A DNA stretch of 64,000 bases from Alcaligenes parafaecalis (lineage in GTDB: Bacteria; Pseudomonadota; Gammaproteobacteria; Burkholderiales; Burkholderiaceae_B). A program made the translations under genes and the position numbers. The stretch covers positions 620,001-684,000 of the forward strand of contig NZ_JAPKNA010000001.1 in assembly GCF_026344135.1 (NCBI RefSeq), written 5' to 3'. Within the stretch, counting starts at the first letter, position 1; every line of letters begins with the position of its first letter. Positions 1-9,141 of the stretch are shown here, piece by piece. The notes below the pieces were generated by a model. It saw only the letters and a program-made list of their open reading frames with translations. It searched no databases and was not told where the DNA came from.

Positions 1-929
1 CCGGAACCATGACAGTGGGTGACGTTGTCCTGGTCTCTGCGTTCCTGACCCAGCTTTATGCGCCGTTGAACTTTCTGGGCTTTGTGTATCGCGAAATCAA
101 GAATTCTCTGGCTGATATGGAGCGTCTGTTCTCTTTGCTGCGCCGCAAGCAAGAGGTGACCGATTCGCCGAACGCTCAGGTCTTGTCCTGTGAGCAGGCG
201 GGTGTGCGCTTCGAGAACGTCAGCTTTGCCTACGATAGCCGCCGCAAAGTCATTCAAAACCTGAGCTTCGAGATTCCGGCTGGTAAAACGGTGGCGGTGG
301 TGGGTTCTTCCGGAGCTGGCAAATCGACTTTGTCGCGCCTGCTGTTTCGTTTTTACGACGTCAGCGAAGGTCGTATCCTGTTGAATGACCGCGAGCTGCG
401 TGATTGGACACAAGAGAGCCTGCGCCGTCATATTGGTATCGTGCCGCAGGACACTGTCCTGTTTAATGACACGATTTTGCACAATATCGCTTACGGTCGC
501 CCCGATGCCAGCAAAGAACAAATTGTGGCGGCGGCGCGTGCGGCCAGCATTCACGACTTTATCCTGAGTCTGCCGGATGGCTACGAGACGGTAGTGGGGG
601 AGCGAGGTTTGAAGCTGTCTGGCGGTGAAAAGCAGCGCGTGGCTATTGCCCGCACACTTTTGAAGAACCCGCCTGTGTTGATTCTGGACGAGGCCACCAG
701 TGCCTTGGACACCCGTACCGAACGCGCAATCCAGTCCGAGCTGAACGAGATCGCTCGAGACCGCACCACCTTGATCATTGCCCACCGTTTATCCACGATT
801 ACAGACGCGGATTTGATTCTGGTTCTGGAGCGTGGGCAGATTGTGGAGCAGGGCACGCATGCCGAGCTTTTGGCACGGGATGGCGCCTATGCCCGTATGT
901 GGAATATCCAGCAAAGTCTGCAGGGATAA
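1..929 (+). CDS. Atm1-type ABC exporter, C-terminal part (5' truncated by window edge)
   Basis: The reading frame is open from the first bases, so only the last ~309 residues of a longer half-transporter are present. The visible part begins in the last membrane helices (the LNFLGFVYRE stretch is typical of Atm1/ABCB7-type exporters) and continues into a full nucleotide-binding domain. That domain has Walker A GSSGAGKS, signature LSGGEKQR, Walker B LILDEATSALD and the H-loop AHRLST. Family members export glutathione-linked sulfur or metal species needed for Fe-S homeostasis, which fits its place just before the suf genes. Inner membrane. Subfamily assignment rests on the membrane-domain remnant and context. 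Confidence 0.85.
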   Translation, partial: GTMTVGDVVLVSAFLTQLYAPLNFLGFVYREIKNSLADMERLFSLLRRKQEVTDSPNAQVLSCEQAGVRFENVSFAYDSRRKVIQNLSFEIPAGKTVAVVGSSGAGKSTLSRLLFRFYDVSEGRILLNDRELRDWTQESLRRHIGIVPQDTVLFNDTILHNIAYGRPDASKEQIVAAARAASIHDFILSLPDGYETVVGERGLKLSGGEKQRVAIARTLLKNPPVLILDEATSALDTRTERAIQSELNEIARDRTTLIIAHRLSTITDADLILVLERGQIVEQGTHAELLARDGAYARMWNIQQSLQG

Positions 930-930
930 T

Positions 931-963
931 TTGACCATATAGTACCAAAGCGGTACTATATGG
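931..963 (+). promoter_or_regulatory. sigma70 promoter overlapped by a perfect inverted-repeat operator for the suf operon
   Basis: A -35 box TTGACC (931-936), a 17-bp spacer and a -10 box TACTAT (954-959) form a near-consensus promoter. A perfect 12-bp inverted repeat (935-946 and 952-963, 5-bp centre) fills the spacer and covers the -10. A dimeric repressor bound there would block polymerase. The Rrf2-type gene immediately downstream is the obvious candidate, by autoregulation. The repeat also contains the ATG at 960, which argues against that codon as the regulator's start. Confidence 0.75.
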
Positions 964-989
964 CTCTACGACCTGTTCAGAGAGAAGGA

Positions 990-1484
990 ATGCTGCGAAT
1001 CAGTAAAATCATTGATTACGGCACTTTGGTGCTGACACACATGGCTGGCGATCCAGACCGTGTGTTCAGTGCGTCTGACTTGGCCGCCATCCTGGGCTTG
1101 GGCCAACCAACTGTCAGCAAGGTGCTTAAACTGCTGGGCCAGCACGAGCTGGTGATCAGCAGCCGAGGCGCGCGCGGAGGGTATGTGTTGGGCCGCCCCG
1201 CCAAACAGATAAGTGTAGCGCAGATTATTGATGCACTGGAAGAGCAGCCTTTTGGCTTGACCGAGTGTGTTGCCACTCCCGGGGCCTGTTCCGTGGAGTC
1301 GGATTGCCATATACGTAGTAACTGGCAGCGAATCAACGATATTGTCCGGCGCACTTTGGAAGAAGTCAGTGTTGCAGACATGATACGCGTGCCCGTTACC
1401 GAATTTCCCCTGACACACAAGCCGGGTCCCGAATTGAAAAACAGAAACAAGGCGAGCACCTCCAACGTGGAGTTAACCGAATGA
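990..1484 (+). CDS. Rrf2-family SUF operon regulator
   Basis: A 164-aa Rrf2-family protein. The N-terminal winged helix-turn-helix (SDLAAILGLGQPTVSKVLKL, about residues 29-48) is followed by the RGARGGY wing and three cysteines (C93, C100, C106) spaced like the Fe-S ligands of IscR-type regulators. It therefore probably senses Fe-S status and controls the suf genes. I chose the ATG at 990 because a purine-rich GAGAAGGA precedes it and homologues begin MLRISKI. The upstream ATG at 960 sits inside the promoter palindrome. The gene ends in a 4-bp overlap with sufB, so it is the first gene of the operon. Confidence 0.88.
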   Translation: MLRISKIIDYGTLVLTHMAGDPDRVFSASDLAAILGLGQPTVSKVLKLLGQHELVISSRGARGGYVLGRPAKQISVAQIIDALEEQPFGLTECVATPGACSVESDCHIRSNWQRINDIVRRTLEEVSVADMIRVPVTEFPLTHKPGPELKNRNKASTSNVELTE

Positions 1485-2929
1485 GTACCGTCAACGAACA
1501 TCTGGACACCTTCCTCGATCGTGATTACGAGGCAGGCTTTGTCACCGACATCGAGTCTGAAACCATTCCGAAAGGTCTGAACGAAGACGTCATCCGTTTC
1601 CTGTCCGCGAAAAAACGCGAACCGGAGTTCATGCTGGAATGGCGCCTGGCGGCTTACCGCCAGTGGCTGACCATGAAGTATCCCAAGTGGTCGATTGTGG
1701 AATATCCACCCATCGACTTCCAGGACATCAGCTATTACTCCGCACCCAAGAGCAAGGCCGACGGCCCCAAGAGCCTGGACGAGGTAGATCCCGAATTGCT
1801 GCGCACCTACGAAAAATTGGGTGTGCCTTTGCACGAACGCGCTCGTCTGGCCGGTGTGGCCGTTGACGCCGTGTTTGACTCGGTCTCGGTTGCCACCACC
1901 TTCCGCAAAGAACTGGAAGAAGTGGGCGTGATCTTCTGTTCCTTTTCCGAAGCCGTGCGTGAATACCCGGAACTGGTCAAAAAGTACCTGGGTACGGTTG
2001 TCCCTCCTAGCGACAACTTCTACGCCGCACTGAACTCGGCCGTGTTCTCCGATGGTTCTTTTGTGTACATCCCCAAAGGCGTACGCTGCCCGATGGAGTT
2101 GTCCACCTACTTCCGTATCAATGCCCGCGACACCGGCCAGTTCGAGCGCACCTTGATCATTGCGGAAGAGGGCGCTTCGGTCAGTTACCTGGAAGGCTGT
2201 ACGGCGCCGATGCGCGATGAAAACCAATTGCACGCAGCGGTCGTGGAACTGGTCGCGTTGGATGACGCCAAGATCAAGTACTCTACCGTGCAAAACTGGT
2301 ATCCCGGTGATAAGGACGGCGTAGGCGGCATCTACAACTTCGTCACCAAGCGTGGCGAATGCCGTGGCGCACGTTCGCACATCTCCTGGACGCAGGTTGA
2401 AACCGGCTCGGCCATCACCTGGAAATACCCCAGCGTGGTGCTGCGCGGCGATGATTCTCAAGGCGAGTTCTACTCGGTCGCCCTGAGCAATCACCGTCAG
2501 CAAGCCGATACCGGCACCAAAATGATTCATATGGGTCGCAATACCCGCAGCACGATTATCTCCAAGGGGATTTCGGCGGGCCAAGGTATCAATACCTATC
2601 GCGGCCTGGTTCGTATTACCCCCAAGGCAGAGAACGCCCGCAATTACACCCAGTGTGATTCGCTGCTGATTGGCAAGCGCTGTGCTGCACACACCTTCCC
2701 AACCATGGAAGTGCAGAATCCCAGCGCCAGTGTGGAACACGAAGCAACGGCTTCGCGCATTGGTGAGGACCAGCTCTTTTATGCCATGCAGCGCGGCCTG
2801 ACTGCCGAAGATGCCGTCTCCATGATCGTGAACGGCTTTTGTAAAGAAGTAATTAAAGAATTGCCCATGGAGTTTGCGGTCGAAGCACAGAATTTGCTCG
2901 GCGTCAGCTTGGAAGGCAGTGTAGGTTAA
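1481..2929 (+). CDS. sufB: Fe-S cluster assembly scaffold subunit SufB
   Basis: A 482-aa SufB, the usual family length, recognisable from the central beta-helix segments (SYLEGCTAPMRDENQLHAAV, SQGEFYSVALSNHRQQADTG) and the conserved C-terminal AEDAVSMIVNGFCKEV. SufB forms the SufBC2D scaffold on which Fe-S clusters are assembled from persulfide sulfur delivered by SufS/SufU. The start ATG overlaps the regulator's stop (ATGA), implying translational coupling. sufC follows after 13 bp. Confidence 0.96.
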   Translation: MSTVNEHLDTFLDRDYEAGFVTDIESETIPKGLNEDVIRFLSAKKREPEFMLEWRLAAYRQWLTMKYPKWSIVEYPPIDFQDISYYSAPKSKADGPKSLDEVDPELLRTYEKLGVPLHERARLAGVAVDAVFDSVSVATTFRKELEEVGVIFCSFSEAVREYPELVKKYLGTVVPPSDNFYAALNSAVFSDGSFVYIPKGVRCPMELSTYFRINARDTGQFERTLIIAEEGASVSYLEGCTAPMRDENQLHAAVVELVALDDAKIKYSTVQNWYPGDKDGVGGIYNFVTKRGECRGARSHISWTQVETGSAITWKYPSVVLRGDDSQGEFYSVALSNHRQQADTGTKMIHMGRNTRSTIISKGISAGQGINTYRGLVRITPKAENARNYTQCDSLLIGKRCAAHTFPTMEVQNPSASVEHEATASRIGEDQLFYAMQRGLTAEDAVSMIVNGFCKEVIKELPMEFAVEAQNLLGVSLEGSVG

Positions 2930-2942
2930 GGAGAATAATGAA

Positions 2943-3722
2943 ATGCTGACGATTAAAGATTTGCGCGCTTCGGTTGAAGATAAACCTATCCTTAAAGGTC
3001 TGAATCTTCAGATCAATCCCGGCGAAGTTCACGCCATCATGGGCCCGAACGGCTCGGGCAAGAGCACCTTGTCCCAGGTGCTGGCTGGCCGTGAAGACTA
3101 CACCGTTGAAGGTGGTTCGGTGGATTGGCTGGGTCAAGACCTGCTGGAAATGAAGATCGAAGACCGTGCCCGTTCCGGCCTGTTCCTGGCATTCCAGTAC
3201 CCCATTGAAATTCCCGGTGTCTCCAACGCCTATTTCCTGCGTGCTTCCGTGAACGCCGTGCGCCGTCATCAGGGTTTGCCTGAGCTGGACGCCATGGACT
3301 TCCTCAAGCGCGTTAAAGAGGAAATGAAGATTGTTGGTATGCGTGAAGAGTTCTTGTATCGCTCCGTGAACGAAGGTTTCTCCGGCGGCGAAAAGAAACG
3401 CAACGAAGTTCTGCAAATGAGCTTGCTGGAACCCAAACTGGCCATTCTGGATGAAACCGACTCCGGTCTGGATATTGACGCTTTGCGCGTGGTTGCGGAC
3501 GGCGTGAACCGTCTGCGTTCCCCCGAGCGTTCCTTGCTGGTGATTACGCACTACCAACGTCTGCTGGACTACATCGTGCCTGACTTCGTGCACGTGCTGG
3601 CGGGTGGTCAGATTATCCGTTCCGGTGGCCGTGAATTGGCTCTGGAACTGGAAGAACGTGGCTACGGCTGGGTGCTGGAACAAGCAGCCGCCGAACAAAA
3701 AGCCAAGGGAGCTGCGGTATGA
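2943..3722 (+). CDS. sufC: Fe-S assembly ATPase SufC
   Basis: A 259-aa ABC-type ATPase without membrane domain. It shows Walker A GPNGSGKS (residues 34-41), a Q-loop (FQYPIEIPGVSN), the SufC-specific signature FSGGEKKRNEVLQM and Walker B LAILDETDSGLD. In the SufBC2D complex its ATP-driven dimerisation opens the SufB-SufD scaffold. A GGAGA ribosome-binding site lies just upstream, and its stop overlaps the sufD start by 4 bp. Confidence 0.96.
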   Translation: MLTIKDLRASVEDKPILKGLNLQINPGEVHAIMGPNGSGKSTLSQVLAGREDYTVEGGSVDWLGQDLLEMKIEDRARSGLFLAFQYPIEIPGVSNAYFLRASVNAVRRHQGLPELDAMDFLKRVKEEMKIVGMREEFLYRSVNEGFSGGEKKRNEVLQMSLLEPKLAILDETDSGLDIDALRVVADGVNRLRSPERSLLVITHYQRLLDYIVPDFVHVLAGGQIIRSGGRELALELEERGYGWVLEQAAAEQKAKGAAV

Positions 3723-5026
3723 GTCTGCCAGATTGGGTCAACAGCTTTGCCGCTCAGGCTGCACAAGCACCTGGGGCCGGTCTGCCATGGCTAAGCGCTA
3801 TGCGTCAGCGCGCCCTGGATCGTTTTGCACAAGAAGGCTGGCCAACCACGCGTATTGAAGCCTGGCATCACACCTCTTTGGCTTTGCTGGAACAACAAAG
3901 CTTTGCACCTCAGAAATCGGCCTCGGCTGCCGAGACGGTGGCTGCAGTGCGTCAGGAAGAAGACGGGTATTTCCTGGTCTTTGTGGATGGGCATTACGAC
4001 GCGTCCTTGTCGCATCTGCGTGAGTTGCCTGCTGGCGTGCGCTTGTCGTCGCTCAGCGCCTGTCTGGAACAAGATGCGGACTGGTTGCAACAAGCGTACG
4101 GGGATGAGTCCCGGGGGGCGTCCACCGCTGCCTTGAACCTGGCCTTGGCCCAGGACGGTGCTGCGCTGCATATCGCTGCCGGTAAACACCTGGAGCAGCC
4201 TGTTCACTTGGTGTTTGTACGCACGCAAGGGGGCAGTGCCAGCTTTACCCGTAACCTGATTTCTCTGGAATCCGGTGCCAGTGCAACCGTAGTGGAACAC
4301 TATCTGGGTCAGGACGGCACCGACGCTTCCTTGAGCAGCGTGGTTACGCGCCTGAATGTGTCTCCTGATGCCAACCTGACGCACATGAAGTTGCAGCAGG
4401 AAGCTCTGCAAGACTTCCACCTGGCTGCAATCGATGTGCAGCAAGGCCGTGGCTCGGTATTCAATTCGCACTCCCTGTCCTTCGGTGCTCGTATCGCCCG
4501 TAACGATATTGCTACCGTATTCAACGGCGAACGCTGCGAAACCTTGTTCAATGGTTTGTACTTTGTAGATGGCCGCCGTCACGTAGACCACAACACCATC
4601 ATTGATCATGCCCAGCCTAACTGCCAAAGCCGTGAGTTCTACCGCGGTATTCTGGCCGACACCGCTCGCGGCGTATTTAGTGGTCGTGTTCTGGTTGGCA
4701 AGGGCGCTGACGGTACAGATTCGGTGCAGCGGTCGGACAGCTTGCTCTTGTCCAAGATGGCACGAGCGGATTCCCGCCCCGAGCTGGAAATCTATGCGGA
4801 CGACGTCAAGTGCGCACACGGTGCCACGGTGGGTCAACTGGATGCGGACAGCCTGTTTTATCTGCGCTCGCGCGGTATGACGATGGAAGACGCTCGCAAT
4901 ATGCTGATCTACGCGTTTGCGGCCCAGTCCCTGGAGCGTATTGCTTCCGAGAGTCTACGTAGCCGTGCCACAGTTGGTATCAATGCTTTGTTGCCCGGCG
5001 GTCTTGCCCTTGGAGAGCTTGCATGA
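3719..5026 (+). CDS. sufD: Fe-S cluster assembly protein SufD
   Basis: A 435-aa SufD with an N-terminal helical region (about 1-130) and a C-terminal beta-helix core homologous to SufB. The conserved HVDHNT, CQSREFYRGILAD and KCAHGATVGQLD motifs are all present. It partners SufB and SufC in the scaffold and is linked to iron entry. Translational overlaps (ATGA) with sufC and sufS make the order sufCDS a tightly coupled unit. Confidence 0.95.
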   Translation: MSLPDWVNSFAAQAAQAPGAGLPWLSAMRQRALDRFAQEGWPTTRIEAWHHTSLALLEQQSFAPQKSASAAETVAAVRQEEDGYFLVFVDGHYDASLSHLRELPAGVRLSSLSACLEQDADWLQQAYGDESRGASTAALNLALAQDGAALHIAAGKHLEQPVHLVFVRTQGGSASFTRNLISLESGASATVVEHYLGQDGTDASLSSVVTRLNVSPDANLTHMKLQQEALQDFHLAAIDVQQGRGSVFNSHSLSFGARIARNDIATVFNGERCETLFNGLYFVDGRRHVDHNTIIDHAQPNCQSREFYRGILADTARGVFSGRVLVGKGADGTDSVQRSDSLLLSKMARADSRPELEIYADDVKCAHGATVGQLDADSLFYLRSRGMTMEDARNMLIYAFAAQSLERIASESLRSRATVGINALLPGGLALGELA

Positions 5027-6270
5027 ATGCGCCTATGCCCGTAACTGCTGCTGGTTTGCTGAATCACCGCGAGGATTTCCCTATCCTGGCGCGCCCCATC
5101 CGGGGTCAACGCCTGTCCTATCTGGACAACGGGGCGACGACGCAAAAGCCGCGCTCGGTTATTGAAGCCGAAGCGCGTTTCTATGAGCAGTCCAATGCGA
5201 ACATCCATCGCGGTGTGCATTGGCTGTCTCAGCACGCTACTGAGCTGTACGATCAGGCCAGAAGTACAGTGCGGGCATTTCTGAATGCCGCACGCGATGA
5301 AGAAATTGTCTTTACACGCGGCACAACAGAATCCATCAATCTGGTGGCCTATAGCTGGGGCATGGATAACCTGAAAGCAGGTGATGAAATCCTGCTGACA
5401 GGCCTGGAGCATCACTCCAACATCGTGCCTTGGCAGCTTGTTGCTCAACGTACCGGAGCCATCATTCGCGTGGTGCCAGTGCTGGACAACGGTGAACTGG
5501 ATCAGGAAGCATTCAAGCAACTGCTGAACGAAAAAACCCGTTTGCTGGCTATTGGACACGTTTCCAACGCCCTGGGTACGATCAACCCCATTGCCGAAAT
5601 GACCCGTCAGGCCCATGCAGTCGGTGCCAAGGTGCTGGTGGATGGTGCTCAATCCGTTCCCCACGGTGTGGTGGACGTTCAGGCTCTGGATGCTGACTTC
5701 TATACCTTTTCGGCGCACAAGCTGTACGGCCCGACCGGTATGGGCGCCTTGTACGTGCGCTACGAGATTCTGGACAGCATGTCGCCCTGGATGGGCGGCG
5801 GTGACATGATCACCACCGTCAGTTTCGAGCAAAGCAATTACGCGCCTGTGCCACAGCGTTTTGAAGCGGGTACGCCAAATATCGCAGGTGCCATTACCAT
5901 GGCTGCCGCCATCGACTATTTGATGGCGATTGGCATGCAACGCATTGCTGATCACGAGGCCTTGCTGCTGGATTACGCGACCGAAGCCTTGCTGGCGATG
6001 CCGGGTATTCGCATCATTGGGACGGCTGCACACAAGGCGGGCATTGTGTCCTTCCTGGTGGACGGCATTCACCCGCACGATCTGGGCACCATTCTGGATA
6101 TGGATGGTGTTGCTGTACGTGCCGGTCACCACTGCGCCATGCCCTTGATGACCCGCTTTGGCATTCCTGGTACTGCTCGTGCCTCTTTTGCCTTGTACAA
6201 CGATTACGCTGATATTGATGCTTTGCTGGGCAGCCTGCGCAAAGCTCAAAAACTATTTGGAGTTGGCTAA
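5023..6270 (+). CDS. sufS: Cysteine desulfurase SufS
   Basis: A 415-aa group II cysteine desulfurase. The PLP lysine is K233 in SAHKLYGPTGMG, and the persulfide-forming cysteine is C371 in RAGHHCAMP. It converts cysteine to alanine and passes the sulfur to the adjacent SufU. The start overlaps sufD by 4 bp and the stop directly abuts the sufU ATG. Confidence 0.96.
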   Translation: MNAPMPVTAAGLLNHREDFPILARPIRGQRLSYLDNGATTQKPRSVIEAEARFYEQSNANIHRGVHWLSQHATELYDQARSTVRAFLNAARDEEIVFTRGTTESINLVAYSWGMDNLKAGDEILLTGLEHHSNIVPWQLVAQRTGAIIRVVPVLDNGELDQEAFKQLLNEKTRLLAIGHVSNALGTINPIAEMTRQAHAVGAKVLVDGAQSVPHGVVDVQALDADFYTFSAHKLYGPTGMGALYVRYEILDSMSPWMGGGDMITTVSFEQSNYAPVPQRFEAGTPNIAGAITMAAAIDYLMAIGMQRIADHEALLLDYATEALLAMPGIRIIGTAAHKAGIVSFLVDGIHPHDLGTILDMDGVAVRAGHHCAMPLMTRFGIPGTARASFALYNDYADIDALLGSLRKAQKLFGVG

Positions 6271-6723
6271 ATGAGCCAGGATTTCAACGGGCTGCGCGAG
6301 CTCTACCAAGAGGTTATTTTCGACCACAACCGTAGCCCGCGTAACTTTGAAGTAATAGAAAATGCCAGCCATTTTGCCAATGGCCACAATCCTCTGTGTG
6401 GGGATCAACTGGCTGTTTACGCGGTCGTCGAAGACGGCATTGTGAAGAAAGTCAGTTTTGTGGGGCATGGCTGCGCTATTTCCAAAGCTTCAGCATCTTT
6501 GATGACTGAAGCGGTGAAGGGCCTGAGTCTGGCCGAGTTTGAGTCTCTCTTTAAAGACATGCACGCCATGTTGACAGAGGCCCATCCCGATCGAGACCTG
6601 GGCAAGCTGGAAGTGTTATCAGGTGTGCGTGAATTCCCTGCAAGGGTTAAATGTGCCACCTTGGCCTGGCATACCCTGCATAACGCTATCAATCAGGCCA
6701 AAGAAACCGCGCAAACTGAATAA
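6271..6723 (+). CDS. sufU: SufU-type sulfur-acceptor / Fe-S assembly protein
   Basis: A 150-aa IscU/SufU-fold protein with three conserved cysteines: NPLCGD (C43, with D45), GHGCAISKAS and VKCATLAW. The insertion between the second and third cysteines is longer than in IscU, as in SufU, which accepts persulfide sulfur from SufS. It starts immediately after sufS with no spacer. No sufE is visible, consistent with SufU doing the relay. Whether it acts as transferase or scaffold cannot be told from sequence. Confidence 0.9.
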   Translation: MSQDFNGLRELYQEVIFDHNRSPRNFEVIENASHFANGHNPLCGDQLAVYAVVEDGIVKKVSFVGHGCAISKASASLMTEAVKGLSLAEFESLFKDMHAMLTEAHPDRDLGKLEVLSGVREFPARVKCATLAWHTLHNAINQAKETAQTE

Positions 6724-6738
6724 AGGCGCAAGCAAGCC

Positions 6739-7299
6739 ATGAGTTACTTTGAACGACATGATGTGCTGGTCAGCCGGGATTGCCCGGCCGTCAGTATCCC
6801 TTACGGTGCGCCCGTCACGATCGAGTCGGGCTGTACGGCAACCATTACCCAGAAGCTGGGTGGCAGCTATACCGTGATGGTAGAGGGCAACCTGTACCGG
6901 ATTGAAGGTGTCGATGCCGATGCGCTGGGTTTTGAGTCCCAGGATAAGCCCGAGGTGTTTGTTCCCGAGCTGCCCCTGAGCGAAAAAACCATTGAAGACG
7001 CCGCATGGATTGTGCTCTCCAGCGTGTATGACCCGGAAATTCCCGTTGATATCGTCAACCTGGGCTTGGTCTACGCCTGCCACGTCACGCAAACTGGCCC
7101 AGAGACCTTTTCCATGACCATGGAAATGACGCTGACGGCGCCTGGCTGCGGCATGGGCACCATGATTGCTGATGAGGCCCGCTACAAGCTGGAGACTATT
7201 CAGGGCGTTGAAAAGGCCGTTGTGGATCTGGTTTGGGACCCACCGTGGAGCCGGGAACGCATGAGCGAATCAGCCCGCTTGCAATTAGGGATGCTGTAA
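6739..7299 (+). CDS. sufT: SufT-like Fe-S carrier/maturation protein (MIP18 family)
   Basis: A 186-aa protein. An N-terminal SufT-specific region (about 1-75) is followed by a DUF59/MIP18 domain (about 85-185) with the DPEIPVDIVNLGLVY signature and the reactive-cysteine motif TAPGCGMG. SufT proteins are accessory factors in Fe-S protein maturation. It is the last gene of the suf operon, 15 bp after sufU, and ends just before a strong terminator. Confidence 0.88.
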   Translation: MSYFERHDVLVSRDCPAVSIPYGAPVTIESGCTATITQKLGGSYTVMVEGNLYRIEGVDADALGFESQDKPEVFVPELPLSEKTIEDAAWIVLSSVYDPEIPVDIVNLGLVYACHVTQTGPETFSMTMEMTLTAPGCGMGTMIADEARYKLETIQGVEKAVVDLVWDPPWSRERMSESARLQLGML

Positions 7300-7302
7300 A
7301 AG

Positions 7303-7334
7303 AAAAAGCCTGCAGAATATGCAGGCTTTTTTTT
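7303..7334 (+). terminator. Rho-independent terminator of the suf operon
   Basis: Perfect 12-bp stem (arms 7303-7314 and 7320-7331, 5-nt loop) whose 3' arm runs into an uninterrupted T tract ending at 7334, four bases after the sufT stop codon. Confidence 0.93.
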
Positions 7335-7845
7335 GTCTGGAGCTTTTTCCTAGGTGCATCACGCTGGATGCAAGAGCGGCTTCTAGTGGTAGTGACAGTA
7401 CGATTCGTAACGATATTAGCGTTTGAAAACACTTCTTTCTTTAGCAAATTCATGTACTTATTTTTGCTGGTTATTTAGGCAAGATATTGCTTGATGGCGA
7501 CAAGTACTTGCCTTATTATTCGGATCTAAAGTAAATTGATTTAATTCGTGTTTGCGTAGCACGAAAAGTGTCAATTATTATCTTTCTTGGTGTTTTGTCA
7601 AGAATATGAGCTTTTTGCATAATTCAGTATGCGTGATTTTTAGCCGTGGTGTTCGCCAAGATCATCAGGGGTTTGTTCTTTGGCGAATACCAGGTTCCAC
7701 GCGCTTTAGCGCCAGGCCTTCCCTCAGGCACCAAGGTTTCAGTCAGTAAATAACAATCCGGATATCAGTGTTATGTCGCTGCCGCTTAGTATGGTCGGCA
7801 GATTGCCTGCGTGCGGGCATATTTTTAGCAAAAGGGAGATTGCGA
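7335..7845. other. Gene-free interval
   Basis: About 510 bp, more AT-rich than the flanks, without a credible coding frame. The only structure seen is an 8-bp inverted repeat (TTCGCCAA/TTGGCGAA) around 7651-7688. It presumably holds the promoter of the response-regulator-like gene, but no clear -35/-10 pair could be chosen. Confidence 0.5.
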
Positions 7846-8601
7846 TTGTTCAGGATTGAAAAAATCATATTGTTATTTGACGACAATGATCTAATCCAGC
7901 GGCTGGCTACTGATTTTTCTTTATGGGGAATCCCATTGCGTGTGCTTCAGGAAAGAAGTGCTGCGGAGTTATGTTTGGATTCCGCCGAGCCAGGTGAGTT
8001 AATGATGATGTGTTCGCACAAGCAAGAATTGCTGCGGGATGTCGGATGTTTGCGGGCACAGTCGCCGACTATAGGTATTGTTGTTTTGCGAGTCGATGAG
8101 ATGCTTTCGTCTGTACACAGTGGGTTTTTGATGCTGGCAGGTGCTGATATCTGTTTGGATCAACGTGCCCAAAGCATGGAGGTCCTGGCCAGTATCCAAG
8201 CCTTGCGTCGACGTGAATTGGCGTTGAAGGCCAAGTATTTAGAGAGCAGGGACAAGGCTTTGCTGCCTGCTCCCGTAGAATTCAACGCGAATGATTTCCG
8301 CCTTACACACGGCCCAATCTGCGGCTGGAGCTTGTTGGAGGATGGATGGCGCTTGATGACACCCGGAAGCCATGCGGTAGCACTGACGGGGGCTGAGCGA
8401 CGGGTAATGCGGGTATTGTTGGAAGTAAGTCCCGAGCCTGTAACGCGGGAAAAACTGTTTAGCGATAAAGAAGAGGGGCAACCCACGAGTCGCTATATCG
8501 ATGTGGTGGTTAGTCGGTTGAAACGCAAGGTGGCCTTGCATGGTGAACGACTCCCTATTCGTTCTGTGTGGGGCGTTGGGTATGTTTTTGCGGCCGACTA
8601 G
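7846..8601 (+). CDS. OmpR-type orphan regulator with degenerate receiver domain
   Basis: A 251-aa protein with an N-terminal receiver-like fold and a C-terminal OmpR/PhoB winged helix. The latter shows LTGAERRVMRVLL, the recognition region SRYIDVVVSRLKRKV and the final RSVWGVGYVF. The receiver keeps an acidic start (LLFDDND), but the usual phospho-acceptor strand reads LMMMCSHK with no aspartate, and the conserved lysine region reads ICLDQ. It is therefore probably phosphorylation-independent. No histidine kinase is adjacent. I chose the TTG at 7846 because GGGAG lies 7 nt upstream; a GTG at 7768 is the longer alternative. Its targets are unknown. Confidence 0.75.
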   Translation: MFRIEKIILLFDDNDLIQRLATDFSLWGIPLRVLQERSAAELCLDSAEPGELMMMCSHKQELLRDVGCLRAQSPTIGIVVLRVDEMLSSVHSGFLMLAGADICLDQRAQSMEVLASIQALRRRELALKAKYLESRDKALLPAPVEFNANDFRLTHGPICGWSLLEDGWRLMTPGSHAVALTGAERRVMRVLLEVSPEPVTREKLFSDKEEGQPTSRYIDVVVSRLKRKVALHGERLPIRSVWGVGYVFAAD

Positions 8602-8709
8602 ATATAGAAATGTTGCTTTCGAACGCCCGTAGATAGTCCGTCTTTAGCTATTACGCTGACTGCGTAGAGATACAGGTCTGTCAGCAAATGAAATTAGGTA
8701 TCACTATCG

Positions 8710-9141
8710 TTATCTGAATGATGCCAATTCAATCAAGTTATTCAGACTAGTTTCATCCATCTTTTTCCCCTGACGCAAGTACATCTCATAAACCAGACGA
8801 ATAATGCGTGCCTCTGCTTCTGGCCGCAGGCCTACGCTTTTTGCCTGAAATAATAACTGCGCCTTGGTGATGATTTCCTCCAGGATATCCAGTTCCAGCA
8901 CTGTGGATGATGGCTCACAGGGAGTAGGGCTGCCTTCGCCTGATGCCAGCCAACTGACCGACAGATTGCTTGCCTGGGCCATTTTTACCAGGCTTGAACG
9001 AGAGGGGTCGGAGTTCCCTGAACGCCAACTTCGTAACACTGATGTGGACATTCCCATTTTATCCGCCAAGCTCTTTGCGCCACCGGCTCGCGCGATTGCC
9101 AAGTTGATCCGGTCCGGGAAATCTTTGAATTCATTGTCCAT
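8710..9141 (-). CDS. XRE-family transcriptional regulator
   Basis: A 143-aa protein with a Cro/CI-type helix-turn-helix in the N-terminal third (KSLADKMGMSTSVLRSWRSG, then SDPSRSSLVKMAQASNLSV). A helical C-terminal region follows, which could be a dimerisation segment. It resembles phage-repressor-like orphan regulators of this family. It is convergent with the OmpR-type gene and no partner gene adjoins it. Its targets cannot be inferred. Confidence 0.78.
   Translation of the reverse strand: MDNEFKDFPDRINLAIARAGGAKSLADKMGMSTSVLRSWRSGNSDPSRSSLVKMAQASNLSVSWLASGEGSPTPCEPSSTVLELDILEEIITKAQLLFQAKSVGLRPEAEARIIRLVYEMYLRQGKKMDETSLNNLIELASFR

Noticed and set aside
1016..2740. 574-codon open frame on the minus strand
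   Set aside because: Antisense shadow of sufB and the regulator; composition is that of a GC-rich codon mirror, with no domain and no ribosome-binding site.
4909..6249. 446-codon open frame on the minus strand
   Set aside because: Antisense to sufS, which is unambiguous; no family resemblance.
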